NCBI RefSeq assembly: GCF_002554705.1
Contig: NZ_PDEP01000002.1
Location: 1-64,000 of the forward strand
Direction of reading: 5' to 3'
Origin: Longimonas halophila
GTDB taxonomy: Bacteria > Bacteroidota > Rhodothermia > Rhodothermales > Salinibacteraceae
DNA length: 64,000 nt
The notes under the pieces are model-generated. The model was not told the origin of the DNA, ran no database searches, and saw only the letters and a list, made by a program, of their open reading frames with translations. Position numbers and translations under genes: made by a program. Within the stretch, counting starts at the first letter, position 1, and every line of letters begins with the position of its first letter. Shown here in pieces: positions 1 to 9,117 of the stretch.

Positions 1-289
1 CACGTAAGGCATAGGCAGACGGGTCTATTCTTCAGCACAGGTCATGGTTTGTCTCACGACCTGTACCGCTGGAGGATAGGCCCGTTCTGTTTTGTTAAGA
101 CCCGCCTGAGTTTTGTCATGTACTGTGCGCGGACCCTCTCTTCACTGAGAGAGCCCTATTCTTTATGTATGCGCATAGAACATGCCACGATTGTATTTCT
201 TTGTCTCTCTCTTGAACGCGGCTTTCTGAAACCGCGTATCTATTGATCGTGGTTCGTTTCTGCCGAATCCCTTATTTACCTCTTGCTGC
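1..289. other. Intergenic region before the ABC exporter
   Basis: No convincing gene is seen. Short open frames here lack recognisable content. A small inverted repeat lies near 219-238 (CGCGG...CCGCG), but no T-run follows it. The region presumably carries the promoter of the ABC transporter gene that starts at 290; no clear promoter boxes are visible. Confidence 0.5.
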
Positions 290-2092
290 ATGGCTGATGA
301 TTCTTCGTTCCCTTCTTCGTCCTCTTCAGCGCTTCCGACCCGGCTGTGGACGACCGTCCGCCGCATTCTGCGGCTGGCCTGGCCGTATCGCTGGCGGCTT
401 GGTGGGGCGGTGTTAGCTACGGCATTGGGTGCGATGGTTGCACTGGTGGTGCCCCTGGGACTACGCGAACTGCTGAACGCGGTCTTTGAAACCGCCAACC
501 GCGCCCTGCTCGACCGCCTCACGCTGGGCCTGCTGGTGCTGTTTGTACTGCAAGCCCTGTTCAGCTTTCTGGGCCGGTACGGACTGGAGTGGACCGGCGA
601 GCGCGTCGTTACGGATCTGCGCAAGCGGCTCTACGCTCACCTGCACGGGCAGTCGCTCCGCTTCTTTGCCAATCGCCGCACGGGCGATCTCACCTCGCGC
701 CTCACCAACGACGTCAGTTCGGTTCGCGATGCCGTCACGCAGGCCCTCGCCGAGTCGTTTACGCAGGTGCTCTCGCTCGTGGGCTCGGTTGCGCTCATGA
801 TTGTGCTGAACTGGCGGCTGAGTCTCATCATCTTCGTGGTGGTGCCCGTCGTGACCGCCGCCGCCATCGGGTTTGGGCGATGGATTCGCCGCCTGGCGCG
901 CACGCTCCAGGATGAACTGGCCGACACCACCGCCATTGCCGAGGAGTCGATTGCAGGCATTCGCACCGTGAAGGGCTTCGCGCGCAGTGCCTACGAAACG
1001 AGCCGCTACCATGAGGCCGTGGAGCGCCTTTTCGACACGGCGCACCGCAAGGTGTGGGCCTCCGCGCTGTTCTCGGCCTTGGTTGGGTTCCTGTTCTTTG
1101 GCGCGCTTGTGGCCATCTTCTGGTACGGCGGCCTCGAAGTGCTGGCCGGACGCCTAACGACCGGCGATCTCGTTGCGTTCATCTTCTATGCGTTCAACAT
1201 TGCCCGCAGCGTGGGCGGACTCTCGCGCCTGTACAGCACCCTCAACAGCGCCGCAGGTGCCTCCGAGCGCATCTTCCAACTGCTCGACGAGCCCGCCACC
1301 GACACCGATCCGAGCGGCATGCCTGCGCTTCCCCCGATTAACGGAGCGGTTGCGTTCGACCACGTCACGTTTGCCTATGACCCTGGCACGCCTGTACTGC
1401 ACGACCTGTCATTCGCCGTGCCTGCCGGCCAGACCGTAGCGCTCGTAGGTCCCAGCGGAGCGGGCAAGACCACGCTTATGAGCCTCATCCCGCGCTTCTA
1501 CGACCCGCAGTCCGGTTCCATTCGGGTGGATGCGACGGATATTCGCTCCGTGACGCGGCAGAGCCTGCGCGAACAGCTTGCGGTGGTTTCGCAGGATGTG
1601 CACCTCTTTAACGACACCATTCGCGCCAACATCTGCTACGGCAACCTCGACGCGTCAGATGCTGCGATTGAAGACGCCGCCCGCGCCGCCAATGCTCACG
1701 GGTTCATCGCGGCCCTCGATGACGGATACGAGGCCGCCGTGGGCGAGCGCGGGGTGAAGCTGAGCGGTGGCCAACGACAGCGCATTGCCATTGCCCGGGC
1801 GCTGCTGCGCGATGCGCGCATTCTGCTGCTCGACGAAGCCACGTCGGCGCTGGATGCGGAGTCGGAAGCCGAAGTGCAAGACGCGCTTACGCGGCTCATG
1901 GAATCGCGCACCACCTTCGTGATTGCGCATCGCCTGGCCACGGTGCAAGATGCTGACCGCATCTTGGTGCTTGACGACGGCCGCCTGGTGCAAGACGGCA
2001 CCCACGACGAGTTGCGCACCCAGCCGGGCCTCTACCAGCGTCTGGCCGACCTGCAGTTTCGGGAAGGCTCCGACGCTTCCGCATCCCCCTGA
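290..2092 (+). CDS. ABC exporter, fused permease and ATPase (MsbA-like)
   Basis: A 600-residue half-transporter that probably exports a lipid, drug or peptide as a homodimer in the inner membrane. Roughly residues 20-320 form the six-helix type-IV exporter domain and residues 350-590 the nucleotide-binding domain. Visible motifs are Walker A (GPSGAGKTTL), the ABC signature (LSGGQRQRIAIARAL), Walker B with D-loop (ILLLDEATSALD) and the H-loop (FVIAHRLATV), so the ATPase looks intact. The ATG at 290 gives a charged, serine-rich cytoplasmic start before the first helix. It is monocistronic and converges on the ZnuA-like gene, with only 18 bases between the stops. The substrate cannot be read from sequence; MsbA-like lipid flipping is a family-level guess. 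Confidence 0.93.
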   Translation: MADDSSFPSSSSSALPTRLWTTVRRILRLAWPYRWRLGGAVLATALGAMVALVVPLGLRELLNAVFETANRALLDRLTLGLLVLFVLQALFSFLGRYGLEWTGERVVTDLRKRLYAHLHGQSLRFFANRRTGDLTSRLTNDVSSVRDAVTQALAESFTQVLSLVGSVALMIVLNWRLSLIIFVVVPVVTAAAIGFGRWIRRLARTLQDELADTTAIAEESIAGIRTVKGFARSAYETSRYHEAVERLFDTAHRKVWASALFSALVGFLFFGALVAIFWYGGLEVLAGRLTTGDLVAFIFYAFNIARSVGGLSRLYSTLNSAAGASERIFQLLDEPATDTDPSGMPALPPINGAVAFDHVTFAYDPGTPVLHDLSFAVPAGQTVALVGPSGAGKTTLMSLIPRFYDPQSGSIRVDATDIRSVTRQSLREQLAVVSQDVHLFNDTIRANICYGNLDASDAAIEDAARAANAHGFIAALDDGYEAAVGERGVKLSGGQRQRIAIARALLRDARILLLDEATSALDAESEAEVQDALTRLMESRTTFVIAHRLATVQDADRILVLDDGRLVQDGTHDELRTQPGLYQRLADLQFREGSDASASP

Positions 2093-2110
2093 ATGCGTTC
2101 GTAGTTAGTG

Positions 2111-3076
2111 CTACTCAGCCAGCGCGTCACGGAGCATGCGGGCGTTGTGCCGCATGAGCGCCATGTAGGTGTCGATGTCCGCTCCGCCCAGCGGATCCAG
2201 CGCTACCATGGGCAGCCCGGCGCCCTCGGCCACCGCCTGTGCTGCCGTGGCCGGAAGCTGGCGCTGATACACTATCGCGCGCACATTGGCGGCCTGCGCA
2301 CGCTGCGTAAGCTGGTGGATGCGCCGCGCCGACGGCTCGTGCGCGGGGCTGGTCTCAACCACAGCGACCTGCGACAGTCCATAGCGCCGCACGAAGTAGT
2401 GCAGAAACGGCTGCGAGGCCATAAACGGACGATCCTGTACTGGCGCGAGCATCTCCTCCAGTTCGTGGTGCAACGCCTGGAGCGAGTCCGTAAGGGCCTC
2501 GGCGTTCGACTGGTAGGTGTTGCAACCTTCTGGATCAGCGGTGCAGAGCGTATCGGCCAAAGGCGGCACCAGCGCGCGCACGGCCTGCGGGTCGAGCCAG
2601 AAGTGGGGATCGAGCGTGCCTGTGCTGTGGTTGTGCGCTGTGTCATCATGCGTCGTGTCGGCCCCCGATGCACGCGTGGATTCCGAAGCGTGGCGGTCTT
2701 GCGGGAACGTATGCACGTACTGCGGGGGCACCAGATCGAGAAGCGCATGCGAGCGCGGGGCCTGCATGTTGGCTGCCCAGCCGTCGAGCACATCGGCACC
2801 GTAGAAGAGCGCCTGGCTCTGGCGCACTGCCCGCACCGTCGACGGGCGCGGCTCGAACGTGTGTGGCGAGTCGCCTGCGCTAAGCACCGTGCGTGTGGTA
2901 GCGCGGCCCTCGGCAACCGGCGCAACAATGGACGCCAGGACGGGCAGCGTGACCACGTAATGCGGCTGCGTAGTAGCGCGGGATGCTGCCGAATCCGGCT
3001 CGTTCTCGCATCCCGCCACCAACCCCATCATCCACACGCTTGCTACAACATACGCGATCCACCAAGTGCGTGTCAT
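2111..3076 (-). CDS. Zinc/manganese ABC transporter substrate-binding lipoprotein (ZnuA-like)
   Basis: A 321-residue cluster-9 metal-binding protein. The N-terminus is a lipoprotein signal with lipobox LVAGC, so it should be anchored in a membrane facing the periplasm. A His/Asp-rich loop typical of ZnuA lies around residues 138-155 and runs into DPHFWLDPQAV, which carries a conserved ligand histidine. Further candidate ligands are the His of SPHTFEPRPS, the His of SPAHEP and a late Asp (LDPLGGADIDTY). No matching permease or ATPase is next to it, which is unusual because znuABC genes are normally clustered. Specificity for Zn over Mn is inferred from the His-rich loop only. Confidence 0.88.
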   Translation of the reverse strand: MTRTWWIAYVVASVWMMGLVAGCENEPDSAASRATTQPHYVVTLPVLASIVAPVAEGRATTRTVLSAGDSPHTFEPRPSTVRAVRQSQALFYGADVLDGWAANMQAPRSHALLDLVPPQYVHTFPQDRHASESTRASGADTTHDDTAHNHSTGTLDPHFWLDPQAVRALVPPLADTLCTADPEGCNTYQSNAEALTDSLQALHHELEEMLAPVQDRPFMASQPFLHYFVRRYGLSQVAVVETSPAHEPSARRIHQLTQRAQAANVRAIVYQRQLPATAAQAVAEGAGLPMVALDPLGGADIDTYMALMRHNARMLRDALAE

Positions 3077-3255
3077 TCAGAACGAGGTCTGGTGCGTGCT
3101 CTTACGAGATGCAGGCGAGGCGGCCCAAAGCGGACCCTCGGCATCAACTCCGCCACGGCTACATACCAGGTGTGTATAATGTTGACACCGGTACGTGAAC
3201 CCTTGTCCAAGAAGCTGTCCAGTGCTGTCACCGATCTTATTTTCTGCCAGCGCAC

Positions 3256-4422
3256 CTACTCATAGAGACGGGTCTGAAACGTACGCTCGTCTGCGTTGGA
3301 GGCGGCCACGACCTCGAAGTGCACACGCCCCAGCATGCGTCCGCCCGTTGTTTTTACGTCGATGCGCCACTCGCCGGGTGTGATGTTGCTCTTAAACGTG
3401 TAGCCACGATACCCCCGCATGCGTCCGCCCTGCACCGTGTACGGAATGCGATCAGTCGTTTGCCAGGTGGGGGTGTCATCGCTTAGCGAGCGGCGTTGCC
3501 AGTGATGCACAACGCCGGTTTCGAGGGCGGTAGGCGCAAAGATTGCGGCAAAGAAATAGACACTATCGCCTTCGGCATAGGCAAAGGGGGTGCTACTACG
3601 GCGCCAGAAGCGCGTCCACGGAGGCGTTTCGTAGGTCAGTTTGTAGCCGTCGGGGGTTACCTCTACGTTGTGATACACGTTGCCTGCCTGCATAGAGAGC
3701 GGGACCGGCGGAATCCAGTTCTGCACGTATGCGATGTTCATAGCCACGAGGAGCGCCCCCATGGCCGCAAACGTGCGCGCAAGCTGCTGGGTGGATTCGA
3801 AGGCGCCCCACCGATCCAGCAGCATCGCCAGCCCCCCAACCAGCGCCAGGCTGAGCAGTCCCCCGGCCACGAACAACGCGTAGCTCATGCTCCCCACAAC
3901 GATGGGCAGGAAAAACGTAAAGAAGCAGAACGTGGCGAGGAAATACAGCCCCAGCATGAGGACCAGGTTGATCGAGTCGCGCCAGATAAACTCGTTGGCG
4001 ACCAGCACCCCCACCAGAATCACCAGAAACACCGCCGATGCGGTGAGCGAGGCGCTACGCGTAAAGTAGACCACATACGCGCTGAACAATCCGCCCATAA
4101 AGAACTGCACCCCCGACACCGAGAACGGCCCGATGGTTTCAAGCAGCGGCTGTGCAGGCAGGCGCTGCACCATGCGGAGGGCCGCCAGCACAATGCATCC
4201 GCCCAGCAGTACCAGGTAGGCGCCCAGAATGAGGTTGTCAACGGTATGGTCGATGCGGCGCAGGGTCATGGCATCCCAAAACACACCGCCACCAAAGAAC
4301 ACGGCGGGGGCTATGTCGGCATAGCGCATGTAGAGGCGGCGCATCCACCGGTAGTGGCGGTTGCGCTCCAGACGATTGGCCCACGCGGCCCAGGGCCCAT
4401 CGGCAGTAGACGAGAACTCCAT
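3256..4422 (-). CDS. Membrane protein with C-terminal DUF2914 domain
   Basis: A 388-residue protein. Residues about 25-240 contain six to seven hydrophobic helices. The soluble C-terminal part (about 275-380) matches the DUF2914 pattern, with a segment running VYFFAAIFAP...HHWQRRS...YTVQGGRMRGYRGYTFK...GEWRIDV. That domain is predicted to be all-beta and extracytoplasmic; its role is unknown. The gene lies 18 bases downstream of the CBS-domain gene on the same strand and is probably co-transcribed with it. No function beyond membrane localisation can be supported. Confidence 0.8.
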   Translation of the reverse strand: MEFSSTADGPWAAWANRLERNRHYRWMRRLYMRYADIAPAVFFGGGVFWDAMTLRRIDHTVDNLILGAYLVLLGGCIVLAALRMVQRLPAQPLLETIGPFSVSGVQFFMGGLFSAYVVYFTRSASLTASAVFLVILVGVLVANEFIWRDSINLVLMLGLYFLATFCFFTFFLPIVVGSMSYALFVAGGLLSLALVGGLAMLLDRWGAFESTQQLARTFAAMGALLVAMNIAYVQNWIPPVPLSMQAGNVYHNVEVTPDGYKLTYETPPWTRFWRRSSTPFAYAEGDSVYFFAAIFAPTALETGVVHHWQRRSLSDDTPTWQTTDRIPYTVQGGRMRGYRGYTFKSNITPGEWRIDVKTTGGRMLGRVHFEVVAASNADERTFQTRLYE

Positions 4423-4440
4423 ACAAGCAGGCGGCCCAGG

Positions 4441-4848
4441 CTATGCGGCAGTGTAGTAGCGCAGCAGGTCTTTCGTGGTGATGATGCCAACCAGCTCGTC
4501 ACCCTCGACCACGGGGAGTGCCGAGATCGCACCATCCAGCAGTACAGATGCGGCTTCTTGGGCGGGTGTATCGGGCGTTACGGTGTGAGGCGTCTTGTTC
4601 ATGAGCTCGCGTGCGGGCTGGGCGAGCGTGCGCACGTCGCGCTGCGTTTCGGCGCTTGTGTTGAGAAATGGACTCAGCGCCTTGAGCACGTCGCGGTTGG
4701 AGAGCACGCCCGAGAGCGCCCCGTCATCGTCCACTACCACGAGGTGCCGAAAGCCGTGCTGCTTGAGCAGGTTCTGCACTTCGAGCAGAGGGGTATCAGG
4801 ATGAACGCTGATGACGTCGCGCGTCATGAGAGCAGATACAGATTCCAT
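4441..4848 (-). CDS. Tandem CBS-domain protein
   Basis: A 135-residue stand-alone Bateman module. Two CBS repeats are visible: residues about 6-58 (ALMTRDVISVHPDTPLLEV through GVLSNRDVLKAL) and 78-135 (ELMNKTPHTVTPDTPAQEA through GIITTKDLLRYY). CBS pairs bind adenine nucleotides such as AMP, ATP or SAM and act as energy sensors. With no catalytic partner domain it probably regulates another protein, possibly a neighbouring membrane protein (DUF2914 downstream or the SLC13 transporter upstream), all on the same strand. The ligand is not readable. Confidence 0.88.
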   Translation of the reverse strand: MESVSALMTRDVISVHPDTPLLEVQNLLKQHGFRHLVVVDDDGALSGVLSNRDVLKALSPFLNTSAETQRDVRTLAQPARELMNKTPHTVTPDTPAQEAASVLLDGAISALPVVEGDELVGIITTKDLLRYYTAA

Positions 4849-4997
4849 AAGCTTGTACGGGTGGTAAGCGATCAGGAATACGAGCGGAGGAGCAGTGTTT
4901 TCAATCTATGCATTACAAAAATGGCAAGTTCATAGGCCGTGGGACTTTCGTCTGAATTTGTGCAAGCGCGGGTGGTTTCTATGCAGACGCTGCTCGG

Positions 4998-6605
4998 TTA
5001 TGCCGGTATCCAAAACGCAATGATCGGTCCTCCAAGCGCTACGATGAGCAGTACGGCCACGGCCCCAATGAGCAGGCCCGCCCGCACGAAGTCGCGCGTG
5101 TTACATACGCCGCTGGCATAGGCAATCGCGTTGGGCGGCGTGCTTACGGGCAGCGCCATTGATACAGAGGCAGCCAGCGCAATGCTTATCGCCACCTGCA
5201 CGGGGCTCAGGGCCCCGGCGGATCCAGTTGCCAGAGCAACGCCCACGGGAACGAGCAAGTTAGCCGCAGCGGTGTTCGACATGAGCGTACTGATGAGCAC
5301 GGTAGCAAGTGCCAACGCCCCAATCACAAACGGCCCGCGCCCAGGCACAATGCCAATAAGCACTTCATCGAGACCTGTCTGCTGCATGCCTACGCCAAGT
5401 GCAATCCCCCCCGCAATGAGAAAGAGAATATTCCACTCCAGACTGTCGAAGTCGGCCTGTGTGAGTACGCCCGTAGTGGTAAACGCAACGACCGGAAGCA
5501 ATGCCACCACGGCGGTGGGCAGCCCATGCAGGCTATCGGTGCACCACAGCGCAATCGTTACGCCCATCACGCCAAGTACGAACAGCCCGCGCGTACCCAG
5601 TGAGACATTGGAGGTCGGCAGGTCGATGTCGTCTTGGCGGGGCGGATACATCCAGTACAGCACGGCCCACGACAGCAGCAGCAATCCTGCAGCCAGCGGC
5701 ACCGCCACCAGCATCCACTCTAAGAACGAAATCGAGTAGCCTGCGCTGTTCAGAAAGCCAATGGCCACGGCGTTGGGCGGCGAGGAAATGGGCGTGCTCA
5801 TCCCGCCGATGTTGGCTGCAAACGGCACGGCCAGCACCAAGCCTATGCGCAACGGATCGGACGTATCGACGTCGGCGATGATGGGCATTACGAGGGTGAT
5901 CATCATAGCGGTGGCAGCCGTGTTACTCATCCACATGGAAAAGAGTGCGGTGATGAGCATGAGCCCCATCATAACGTGCCGGGGCTGCGTGCCGAAGCCT
6001 CCCAGGATGAGGCGTGCCAGCGCGCGGTCCACATTTTCCTTGACGGCCGCACGGGCCATGATGAATCCACCCAGGAAGAGCACAATGATCGGATCAGCCA
6101 GCGGCGCCAGAAACACCTCGTACGAGGGTCCAGCCCCGCCTGTGAACCCGAGTCCCGGCCATGCTCCCGGATTGGCAAGCAGAATGATTTCGAGTCCGAT
6201 GATAAGCAGCCCGGTGGCAAAGAGCGGGAGGGCCTCGGTGGCCCAGAGCAGTGCGGCTGCCGCAAAGATGCCCGCCATGAGCGCCGTTTCGCGCGGTAGC
6301 ACGGGGGCCGTTGCCACGACAATGCCTACCGCAACCAGCAGCGCACCCAGTACAATAAGCACGTTTTTGGAGCGAAGCGGAGGGGGCACATGCCGGATGC
6401 GACGCCGCGTGCGATGCCAGGCAATCTCGGCGCGTACCGACGACCGGCTCCACACCCGGCGCAGCTGCCTCTCGGTGGCATGCAGCAGGGCTTCGACTTC
6501 ACGACGGGCCCGCGATTCACGCCGTGCTCTACGCTCAGACGTGGCGTCGTGCTCAGGATCGGAGTCAGCAGGCATAGGAGCGGGAGCGTTGGGCGGGGGC
6601 AGCAT
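4998..6605 (-). CDS. SLC13/DASS-family sodium-coupled anion symporter
   Basis: A 535-residue transporter, probably for dicarboxylates, sulfate or phosphate. About 11-12 hydrophobic segments run from residue 80 to the end. Both internal half-repeats carry the family SNT motif (SNTAATAMM around residue 228 and SNTAAANLL around 444), which forms the Na+/anion site. The region around TPPNAIAYASG near the C-terminus is also characteristic. The first ~75 residues are an Arg-rich soluble extension (RRARRESRARREVEALL) not needed for the fold. It is the third gene of a minus-strand run: universal stress protein, histidine kinase, transporter. Substrate is unresolved. Confidence 0.9.
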   Translation of the reverse strand: MLPPPNAPAPMPADSDPEHDATSERRARRESRARREVEALLHATERQLRRVWSRSSVRAEIAWHRTRRRIRHVPPPLRSKNVLIVLGALLVAVGIVVATAPVLPRETALMAGIFAAAALLWATEALPLFATGLLIIGLEIILLANPGAWPGLGFTGGAGPSYEVFLAPLADPIIVLFLGGFIMARAAVKENVDRALARLILGGFGTQPRHVMMGLMLITALFSMWMSNTAATAMMITLVMPIIADVDTSDPLRIGLVLAVPFAANIGGMSTPISSPPNAVAIGFLNSAGYSISFLEWMLVAVPLAAGLLLLSWAVLYWMYPPRQDDIDLPTSNVSLGTRGLFVLGVMGVTIALWCTDSLHGLPTAVVALLPVVAFTTTGVLTQADFDSLEWNILFLIAGGIALGVGMQQTGLDEVLIGIVPGRGPFVIGALALATVLISTLMSNTAAANLLVPVGVALATGSAGALSPVQVAISIALAASVSMALPVSTPPNAIAYASGVCNTRDFVRAGLLIGAVAVLLIVALGGPIIAFWIPA

Positions 6606-6647
6606 AGACAGTATCGAGGCACTGTAGTCTGCACTGAGCTACGTCTG

Positions 6648-7754
6648 TTAGGACACGGCGGAAGCCTCCAAGACATCGCGCGGAAATTGCACCACGAAGG
6701 TCGTGCCATTGCTGGAGGTATCGGCTACGTCGATGGCACCGCCCAGTGCCTCGGTAAAGGTCTTGCAGATCCACAGGCCCAGCCCTACCGAGTCAGTTCC
6801 GGGACCGGCGTCGGCGCGATAGGCGTCGAACAGCTCATCGCGCAGTTCTTCTGAGATGCCCGGCCCTGTATCCGACACAGCAAAGACAATGGCGTCTTTG
6901 GTGGTGCGCATTGCAAGTTCTACCGTGCCACCGGGGGGCGTGTACTTGAGCGCATTCGTGCCTAAATTATTCAGGATCTGCTCCAGCTTACCAATGTCGG
7001 TGTGCAGTTCCAGATCAGGCGGCTCAGCGCGCACAGTGAGGTCATGGTTGCGGTTGTGAGCCAGCATGTGCAAGTTCTGGCCCACCCGCTGCATGACGGC
7101 GTCGGCCCGGTCGGTTTCTTTGTGCAGGGTGATTTTTCCTTCGCCATAGCGGGCCATGTCGAGCATGGACTGGAACACATCGAGCTGGTACTCGACCGTG
7201 TGCTCCACCTGCTCGGTGAGGCTACGCACGTAGTCCATGTTGGGCTGCTCGGTATCCAACTGCTTAGAAATAACGTCTACCGCCATCAGGACCGACGAGG
7301 CAGGGCCGCGCGCATCGTGGGAGACAATGCCGAGCATGCGATCCTTGAAGGCCAGCAGCGTGCTCAGCTTGGTAAGCGTGCGCTGCGTGTTATGCATCAG
7401 TTGCCCGGCGCGGTCGTTGAAGTGCGTGGGCAGGTCGGGCGGGTCGTGGGTGTCTACGTAGTGCTGCATGGCCTCGGCCGTACAGCGAAGGGGCGCAAGC
7501 AGTCGGTGTAGCACCCAGAGCGTGCAGCCCGTGCCTATGAGCGTAGCCCCGAGCGTAACCTGCAGGATGGGCCCTGCCTGCTGCCACGTTAGGCTCGACA
7601 GCGCCGTGTACCCGACCGCTGTAAGCAGTGGAATGTGCGTGCCCAGAAACGCGACAAGAAAGATCTTGCCTGTGTAGGAGCGGGGTGCGGGCAGCTGCGA
7701 GAGCGCGCTGTAAATGCGAAGTGCATCGGCATGGGAGGAGGAAGCCGAAGCCAT
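6648..7754 (-). CDS. Membrane sensor histidine kinase (orphan)
   Basis: A 368-residue kinase. Two transmembrane helices (about residues 28-50 and 56-76) are followed by a HAMP-like linker, a dimerisation/phosphoacceptor domain with H-box GIVSHDARGPASS (His near residue 145), and an HATPase domain with N-box NNLGTNALKYTPPGG, G1 box VSDTGPGISEE and G2 box GLGLWICKTFTEALGG. There is almost no periplasmic sensor loop, so the signal is probably read in or at the membrane. No response-regulator gene adjoins it. It sits between a universal stress protein and an SLC13 transporter on the same strand, which suggests but does not prove a role in transport or stress control. Confidence 0.92.
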   Translation of the reverse strand: MASASSSHADALRIYSALSQLPAPRSYTGKIFLVAFLGTHIPLLTAVGYTALSSLTWQQAGPILQVTLGATLIGTGCTLWVLHRLLAPLRCTAEAMQHYVDTHDPPDLPTHFNDRAGQLMHNTQRTLTKLSTLLAFKDRMLGIVSHDARGPASSVLMAVDVISKQLDTEQPNMDYVRSLTEQVEHTVEYQLDVFQSMLDMARYGEGKITLHKETDRADAVMQRVGQNLHMLAHNRNHDLTVRAEPPDLELHTDIGKLEQILNNLGTNALKYTPPGGTVELAMRTTKDAIVFAVSDTGPGISEELRDELFDAYRADAGPGTDSVGLGLWICKTFTEALGGAIDVADTSSNGTTFVVQFPRDVLEASAVS

Positions 7755-7834
7755 AGCACGTTAAACACTGTGAGACGGATAAACCAAGCGCAGGCCTTCT
7801 GAATGCACTGTGAGGCCCCATTTCCGAGTAGCAC

Positions 7835-8752
7835 CTATAGCACGTTGGCGAAAGAGCGTGCGGTAATTACGGGCCCTACTGCTTTCCGAAGGACCGACTC
7901 GGCCACGCTGCCCAGCACCATACGCTCCATACCAGTGCGGCCCTCGGTGGCCATCACAACCAGATCGTGAGGGGCAGGGGCCGCTTCGCAAATCACGGAA
8001 GCAGGCCCACCGCTGTGCACCTTCATATCGACAGAAGGTGGGTTGTTCAGATCAACCGTCGCCTGCTCGATCCACTCACCCAGCGCGCGGTATACGCGGC
8101 GCTTGAGGGACTCGCTACTTGCACTTTGCGTCGTTTCACCAACCTCAATGCCGTACACGAGCGGTGCCGAGGGCTCCTCAATGGCATGCACCACAACCGC
8201 TTCAGCCTCCACCCGCTCTGCTAACTGCAACCCGTACGCCAGCGCCTGCCGCGACGGCTCCGAGAAGTCAATCGGAATTACTACGCGCTCGGGTACGGTG
8301 GGAGGCTTGCTCTCGGCGGTAGCGCGCACGGTACATACCGGACACGGCGCGGTGCGTACGACTTCTTCGGCCACGCTGCCCAGCATGGCCCGGCGCACGC
8401 CCCGGCGCCCTGTGGTGCCCATCATAATCAGGTCGATTTCAGCGCGCTCGGCATAGCGCACGATGGCCGGTCCGGCAGCCTCACCGCGCTGCACCTCGTG
8501 TTTAACCGACACGCTGCCCGGATCGTAACCCGACTGCGCCATGTCGCTGTGGGTACGGTCTTTTAGTTGCTCGCGCAGCCGCTCCAACGGACCCGAGCGC
8601 TGCTCAGCGGGCTCAAACGGGTTGTCGTTCGTTACCTGAATCGCCAGAAGATGCACGGTTGAGCCGATGGGACGGGCCCATGCAAAAGCGGCATGCAGGG
8701 CACGGTCGGAGGAGGTTGAGAAATCGCGTGCAACAAGGAGATCGTTGATCAT
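7835..8752 (-). CDS. Tandem universal stress protein (two UspA domains)
   Basis: A 305-residue soluble protein made of two UspA domains, residues about 3-147 and 155-303. Each ends in the ATP-binding signature G-x2-G-x9-G-S: GTTGRRGVRRAMLGS in the first and TEGRTGMERMVLGS in the second. The protein should therefore bind ATP and form an intramolecular dimer. It is the first gene of a minus-strand run leading into the histidine kinase and SLC13 transporter. The exact role is unknown; the family is linked to stress and energy limitation. Confidence 0.92.
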   Translation of the reverse strand: MINDLLVARDFSTSSDRALHAAFAWARPIGSTVHLLAIQVTNDNPFEPAEQRSGPLERLREQLKDRTHSDMAQSGYDPGSVSVKHEVQRGEAAGPAIVRYAERAEIDLIMMGTTGRRGVRRAMLGSVAEEVVRTAPCPVCTVRATAESKPPTVPERVVIPIDFSEPSRQALAYGLQLAERVEAEAVVVHAIEEPSAPLVYGIEVGETTQSASSESLKRRVYRALGEWIEQATVDLNNPPSVDMKVHSGGPASVICEAAPAPHDLVVMATEGRTGMERMVLGSVAESVLRKAVGPVITARSFANVL

Positions 8753-9117
8753 AACAGCCCGAAGCAGATCAGCCAGAAGGTATGCGAGTTGCCGTAGCGT
8801 CTGTCTGACATCGTTGGGAGTCGATGTGTATCGACCGTGAAGACGCTATGCGTGGATAAACATACGCATCGGCGCGCACGGTGTCCAGTCTACAGCCTCC
8901 GATCTCTGCCTTCAGGCGAATTGGGGCGTAGCGCGTGCGGGATTTCCCTACACGGCGGCTCGATGAACGCATAATAGCATCTTCCCTGATAAAAACCTTT
9001 TCTGGGGCGAACGGTCCCCCGTTCGCCCCGCCAGTCTCCGACGACCACCTGGGTTCAGGCTGCTGGTAGCGTTAAACTCTTGCCCGAGAATCTTTCTTGC
9101 GGCAAGCCGTGCCCTTA
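8753..9117. other. Intergenic region with palindromic element
   Basis: About 365 bases without a supported gene. A 67-codon open frame at 8769-8972 on the minus strand has no recognisable content. The notable content is the palindromic repeat at 8982-9029, listed separately. The region should also contain the promoter of the universal stress protein gene, but no clear boxes were identified. Confidence 0.5.
8982..9029 (-). repeat. Palindromic repeat element, copy 1; possible terminator
   Basis: Contains perfect 10-base arms GGGGCGAACG / CGTTCGCCCC around a 6-base spacer. Read on the minus strand the hairpin is followed by AGAAAAGGTTTTTATCAGG. About 42 of 47 bases are shared with a second copy on the plus strand at 17315-17361. 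Lying 90 bases after the methyltransferase stop, this copy could terminate that transcript, but the second copy is not placed as a terminator, so it is better described as a dispersed repeat. Confidence 0.75.

Noticed and set aside
3172-3188. Zur-like operator GTGTATAATGTTGACAC upstream of the ZnuA-like gene
   Set aside because: Only 5 of 8 symmetric positions pair and it does not match a known Zur box; too weak to claim.
2108-3265. Long plus-strand open frame of 385 codons
   Set aside because: It is antisense to the ZnuA-like gene; Arg/His-rich low-quality translation typical of a GC-rich shadow.
3496-4935. Plus-strand open frame of 479 codons
   Set aside because: Antisense to the DUF2914 and CBS genes, which have clear family motifs; no motif of its own.
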